From NCBI GenBank assembly GCA_035493675.1, contig DATJIA010000266.1, positions 1-40,445 of the forward strand: a stretch of DNA of 40,445 nt. Direction: 5' to 3'. The notes beneath the pieces were generated by a model. The model made no database searches. It was not told where the DNA came from and was given only the letters and a program-made list of their open reading frames with translations. Shown piece by piece: positions 37,799 to 40,445 of this stretch (position 1 is the stretch's first letter; the number at the start of each line of letters is the position of its first letter). This stretch comes from JAIOQA01 sp035493675. Lineage in GTDB: Bacteria; Myxococcota_A; Polyangia; Haliangiales; Haliangiaceae. The translations under genes and the position numbers were made by a program.

Positions 37799-39154
37799 TT
37801 AGTTCACGATAGGGCCAACACAACTCGCGATGTCGAAGAAGATGAACGCGAGTGCTTTCTCTTGCGGAGTCAGGTCAGCCGTCGAACAGCCGGTCGGGTA
37901 CGGCTTGCCCGTCGAGGACGACGAGCCCGACGCGACGTGCATGTCGCTGAACACGACCTTGCCGCAGCGATCCTGAGGCGCCTTGTCGTTGGGCACCGTG
38001 AACTGGAGATCTTGGACGCCGTCGAGGCCACCCGCGGTGTTGGGATCGAGATAGACGAACCGATCCGCCTTGGTCTCGTCGTTGATCTTCGAGCACGTGT
38101 TGCGCGCGTTGTTGATCTGCAGGAGGCCATTGGCGTCGAGCGCCATGACCTCGGGACCGTTGAGCCACTTGTACATGGCCTTGCCGCGATCGATGCCCTG
38201 GTTGATGGTGCCCTTGGTCGACGAGATGTTGTTCGAGTTGTTGTCGAAGGTCGCGATGGTCGACCACGACGGGTTCATCTCGAGCCAGTAGTTGTGCCAG
38301 TGCGACATGAACACGCGGCCGCCGAGGTTCGAGTAGTCGTTGACCGCCTGCAGCGCGGTCGTGCCCTTGGTGCCGGGGTTCTGCGCGCCCTCGCACGAGA
38401 AGATCACGATGTCGTAGCCCTTCAGCTTGTCGAGCGAGCCCCAGATCGTCTGCGCGTTGGCGAACGCGCCGCTGCCGCCGGCGAAGCCCGTGTTGAAGGA
38501 GTTGGTGCCGCCGGTGCCGGCGAAGAGATGGACGCGGCCGTTGCCGGTGTCGGTCGTGATCTCCTTGTCGTCGATGCCGATCTTGCGGACCAGGCACTCG
38601 AGCGCGTCGGCGCCGCCGGTCGTGATCGCGATCTGCGGGATGTCGCCTTCGCTCGAGTTCTTCGGCAAGCGCGTCTTCGCCGCGGCGACCGGGTTGTCCG
38701 CGCACTGCGCGACGGTGTCGATCGTGATCTGACGGCGCCACTTGCCGAGCTGGATCACGACCGGCAGGTTGTCGCTGACCGGCACGTTGTCGAGCGCGAA
38801 GTGACCGAGCTCGTCGGTCGTCGTCTGCGCGACCGGCTGGCCCGGCAGGATGTCGTTGCAGCGATCGCACGTCACGCCCTTCGCGAGCGGACCCGGATCG
38901 GTGTTCGGCACGTAGACCGACGCGTTGTAGAGCGGCAGCGTTCCGTTCGGCGCGTAGACCGTGCCCGACAGGCGCGTCGTGCCGATGCCCTGCCCCATGC
39001 AGTTGACGAGCTTGCACTGGAGACCGACGCACGCGTCGGGCGGGCCGCCGGAGCCCTGCCCGTCGACGTCATCTCCACCGATCTTTCCGTTACCGCCGCA
39101 GGCTGCGGCGAGGATCAAAGCGAAAGCCGCGGTCGCGGCGCGGACGGCGCGCAT
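37799..39154 (-). CDS. Tandem lipoprotein copy 1: beta domain plus possible amidotransferase-like core
   Basis: 451 residues with a lipoprotein signal (ATAAFALILAAACGGNG). It shares its layout with the next gene: TTRLSGTVYAPNGTLPLYNA, CDRCNDILPGQPVAQ, KWRRQITID, KNSSEGDIPQIAITTGGADA, YDIVIFSCEGAQ, YSNLGGRVFMSHWHNYW and the shared C-terminus ALAFIFFDIASCVGPIVN. The pattern of a strand ending in Cys followed by a helix and GGRVFMSHW is compatible with a ThuA/GATase-like domain exposed at the cell surface or periplasm. The ATG at 39154 has an excellent ribosome site GGAGG six bases upstream and a candidate promoter, so it may be well expressed. Confidence 0.85.
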   Translation of the reverse strand: MRAVRAATAAFALILAAACGGNGKIGGDDVDGQGSGGPPDACVGLQCKLVNCMGQGIGTTRLSGTVYAPNGTLPLYNASVYVPNTDPGPLAKGVTCDRCNDILPGQPVAQTTTDELGHFALDNVPVSDNLPVVIQLGKWRRQITIDTVAQCADNPVAAAKTRLPKNSSEGDIPQIAITTGGADALECLVRKIGIDDKEITTDTGNGRVHLFAGTGGTNSFNTGFAGGSGAFANAQTIWGSLDKLKGYDIVIFSCEGAQNPGTKGTTALQAVNDYSNLGGRVFMSHWHNYWLEMNPSWSTIATFDNNSNNISSTKGTINQGIDRGKAMYKWLNGPEVMALDANGLLQINNARNTCSKINDETKADRFVYLDPNTAGGLDGVQDLQFTVPNDKAPQDRCGKVVFSDMHVASGSSSSTGKPYPTGCSTADLTPQEKALAFIFFDIASCVGPIVN

Positions 39155-39160
39155 GCGTTA

Positions 39161-39165
39161 CCTCC
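39161..39165 (-). promoter_or_regulatory. Strong ribosome binding site of the upstream lipoprotein gene
   Basis: The reverse strand reads GGAGG six bases before the ATG at 39154, which fixes that start and makes this one of the strongest translation signals in the window. Confidence 0.75.
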
Positions 39166-39197
39166 AGAGAGCTCGCCCGGCAGCAAGCCCAGTTCAG

Positions 39198-39225
39198 ATC
39201 ATACTCGCCACAGAACCGATTGAAA
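39198..39225 (-). promoter_or_regulatory. Candidate promoter of the tandem lipoprotein genes
   Basis: On the minus strand a -10-like TATGAT (39198-39203) follows a weak -35-like TTTCAA (39220-39225) with 16 bases between. The -10 is 43 bases before the ATG at 39154. The -35 half overlaps the first arm of the gpsA terminator hairpin. The -10 is good and the -35 poor. Confidence 0.4.
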
Positions 39226-39244
39226 CGGCAACTTTGGCGCCGTT
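39224..39244 (-). terminator. Hairpin after gpsA
   Basis: AACGGC and GCCGTT form a perfect 6-base stem around a 9-base loop, starting immediately after the gpsA stop codon. On the minus strand it is followed by a short TTTC. The T-tract is weak, so termination may be partial. Confidence 0.45.
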
Positions 39245-39245
39245 C

Positions 39246-40256
39246 TCAAGCGTCGCGTTCCGTACGAAGCGCGCGCGACATGAGCCGGGTCATCGTGTCC
39301 CGGGCCGGGGCCCCCCGGTGGATGATGTGGAACATGACCTCGGTGATCGGCGCGGGGACGCCGACCTTTGCGGCGAGCTCGTGTGCAACTTTTGTCGTCT
39401 TCACACCCTCGGCCACCATGCCCTTCATGTCGCGCTGGATCTCGTCCATCGACTTGCCCTGACCGAGACCCAAGCCGACGCGCCGGTTTCGCGAGGTATC
39501 GCCCGAGCACGTGAGGACGAGGTCCCCCATCCCGGACAGCCCCGCGAAGGTCTGGGCGTGCGCGCCCATGGCCACGCCCACCCGCGTGATCTCTGCCAGC
39601 CCCCGCGTGATCAGCGCCGCACGCGCGTTCGAGCCGAACGCGAGCCCGTCGGAGACGCCGGCCGCGATCGCGATCACGTTCTTCAGCGCGCCGCCGAGCA
39701 GGACGCCGGTCACGTCGTCGGTCGTGTAGATGCGGAAGCGGTCGTTCGAGAGCGTGCGCTGCGCGTGCGCGCAGGTGTCGGCGTCGCGGCCCGCGAGGAC
39801 GATCGCGGCCGGCATGCCCGCGGCGATCTCGGTCGCGAACGTCGGGCCCGAGAGGAACGTCGCCCGCTGCGCGATCCGAGCCGGGAAGATGCGCGTGTAG
39901 ATCCGATCGATCGTGTCGAGCGTGTTCTCTTCCAGCCCCTTCGACGCGTTGACGATGATCGTGTCGGGATCGAGGTGCTGCGCGGCGGGCTCGAACACGC
40001 TCGCGATCGCGTGCGAGGGCGTGACGCCCAGGACGATCTCCTTGTTCGCGAGCGCGCGCGGGAGATCGTGCGTGACCTTCACGCGGGCGGGCAGCGTGTA
40101 GCCCGGCAGGTACTTCGCGTTGGTCCGGCTCTTGTCCAGCTCGTCGGCGACCTCTTGCTCGCGCGCCCACAGCGTGACGTCGTGCCCCGCGTTCGCGGCG
40201 AGGATCGCGAGACAGGTGCCGTAGCTCCCCGCGCCGATGACAGCGATGTCGGCCAT
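39246..40256 (-). CDS. gpsA: Glycerol-3-phosphate dehydrogenase (NAD(P)+)
   Basis: 336 residues, the normal length. The N-terminal Rossmann motif is IAVIGAGSYGTCLAILAANA. SKGLEENT and FLSGPTFATEIAAGMPAAIV follow. The catalytic Lys lies in GGALKNVIAIAAGVSDGLAF, and SGMGDLVLTCSGDTSRNRRV and EGVKTTKVAHELA complete the C-terminal domain. The enzyme reduces dihydroxyacetone phosphate to sn-glycerol-3-phosphate for phospholipid synthesis in the cytoplasm. ATG at 40256. It is followed by a hairpin and is not obviously in an operon with the lipoproteins downstream. Confidence 0.97.
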   Translation of the reverse strand: MADIAVIGAGSYGTCLAILAANAGHDVTLWAREQEVADELDKSRTNAKYLPGYTLPARVKVTHDLPRALANKEIVLGVTPSHAIASVFEPAAQHLDPDTIIVNASKGLEENTLDTIDRIYTRIFPARIAQRATFLSGPTFATEIAAGMPAAIVLAGRDADTCAHAQRTLSNDRFRIYTTDDVTGVLLGGALKNVIAIAAGVSDGLAFGSNARAALITRGLAEITRVGVAMGAHAQTFAGLSGMGDLVLTCSGDTSRNRRVGLGLGQGKSMDEIQRDMKGMVAEGVKTTKVAHELAAKVGVPAPITEVMFHIIHRGAPARDTMTRLMSRALRTERDA

Positions 40257-40270
40257 GGCGCGATGCTAGA

Positions 40271-40445
40271 TCAGTCGAGCGCGTTCTTCACGAGCGCGGC
40301 GACCCTTGCTTCGATCGCGGGCGTCCAGCCGGTGCCGGTGATCGGGCTCGCGCATCTCGGCGAGTCGCGGTCTTGGTCTTGGTCTTTGGTCTTTGTCTTG
40401 ACGAGCATCGCGCCGCTTACATGCTCCGTTCGTCGTGAGCGGAGG
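40271..40445 (-). CDS. Possible C-terminal end of an unidentified gene
   Basis: A minus-strand frame is open from the window edge to a TGA at 40271-40273, 14 bases before gpsA. It would end WTPAIEARVAALVKNALD, which looks like a real helical C-terminus. Upstream of this comes a Lys/Asp/Gln/Thr low-complexity patch coded by repeated CTTGGT-like units (about 40371-40400). An internal ATG at 40408 would give a 45-residue protein. I cannot tell whether this is the tail of a longer gene or a short ORF, and no family was recognised. Confidence 0.3.
   Translation of the reverse strand, partial: LRSRRTEHVSGAMLVKTKTKDQDQDRDSPRCASPITGTGWTPAIEARVAALVKNALD

Overview
The window is very GC-rich DNA with long co-directional runs of genes on the minus strand, frequent GTG starts and many 4-base stop/start overlaps. 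Eukaryote-like Ser/Thr kinases with disordered tails, an MglA-type GTPase, an AgmX/GltJ-like protein, PEGA and zinc-ribbon proteins and many lipoproteins point to a myxobacterium (Myxococcota; a Haliangium/Kofleriaceae- or Polyangia-like lineage). This placement is inference from gene content. No rRNA, tRNA, CRISPR array, phage or insertion sequence was recognised, and no stretch over 300 bases lacks a gene.

Layout. 1-1455: a Ser/Thr kinase cut off by the window edge. 1546-5390: a lipoprotein followed by a MacB/LolD-type ABC ATPase and its permease, whose periplasmic domain carries a Gly-Ser hexanucleotide repeat. 5522-7194 (plus strand): a small protein and a PEGA-domain envelope protein behind a readable promoter. 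7287-8230: a small conserved protein coupled to a lipoprotein. 8307-14287: larB-larC (nickel-pincer cofactor synthesis) followed by two overlapping sensor-kinase genes, the first with a HisKA domain but no ATPase domain. 14313-18889: an MglA-like GTPase, a histidine kinase and two CNNM/CorC-type CBS membrane proteins in an overlapping chain, then a 54-residue membrane protein. 18937-23269: an LppC-like lipoprotein, an erythromycin-esterase/ChaN-like exported protein, a site-2 protease and a zinc-ribbon membrane protein. 23383-29204: the heat-shock cluster hemW-hrcA-grpE-dnaK-dnaJ. 29235-30365 (plus): a cysteine desulfurase. 30464-32455: an AgmX/GltJ-like protein. 32606-36293: an HDAC-family deacetylase, a Ser/Thr kinase and a lipoprotein. 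36322-39154: two tandem paralogous lipoproteins. 39246-40256: gpsA. The last 175 bases hold the possible end of an unidentified gene.

How the genes may fit together. From 29204 down to 8307 every gene points the same way with short gaps or overlaps, so chaperones, envelope proteolysis, a polarity-type GTPase, two-component kinases and Lar cofactor genes may share transcripts. The two convergent junctions (7195-7286 and 30366-30463) are each filled by a similar long inverted repeat built from GGGCCTC units, the clearest non-coding structure seen. Other points of interest are the ATPase-less kinase pair, the MglA-kinase-CNNM chain, the deacetylase-kinase coupling and the tandem lipoproteins with a possible amidotransferase-like core.
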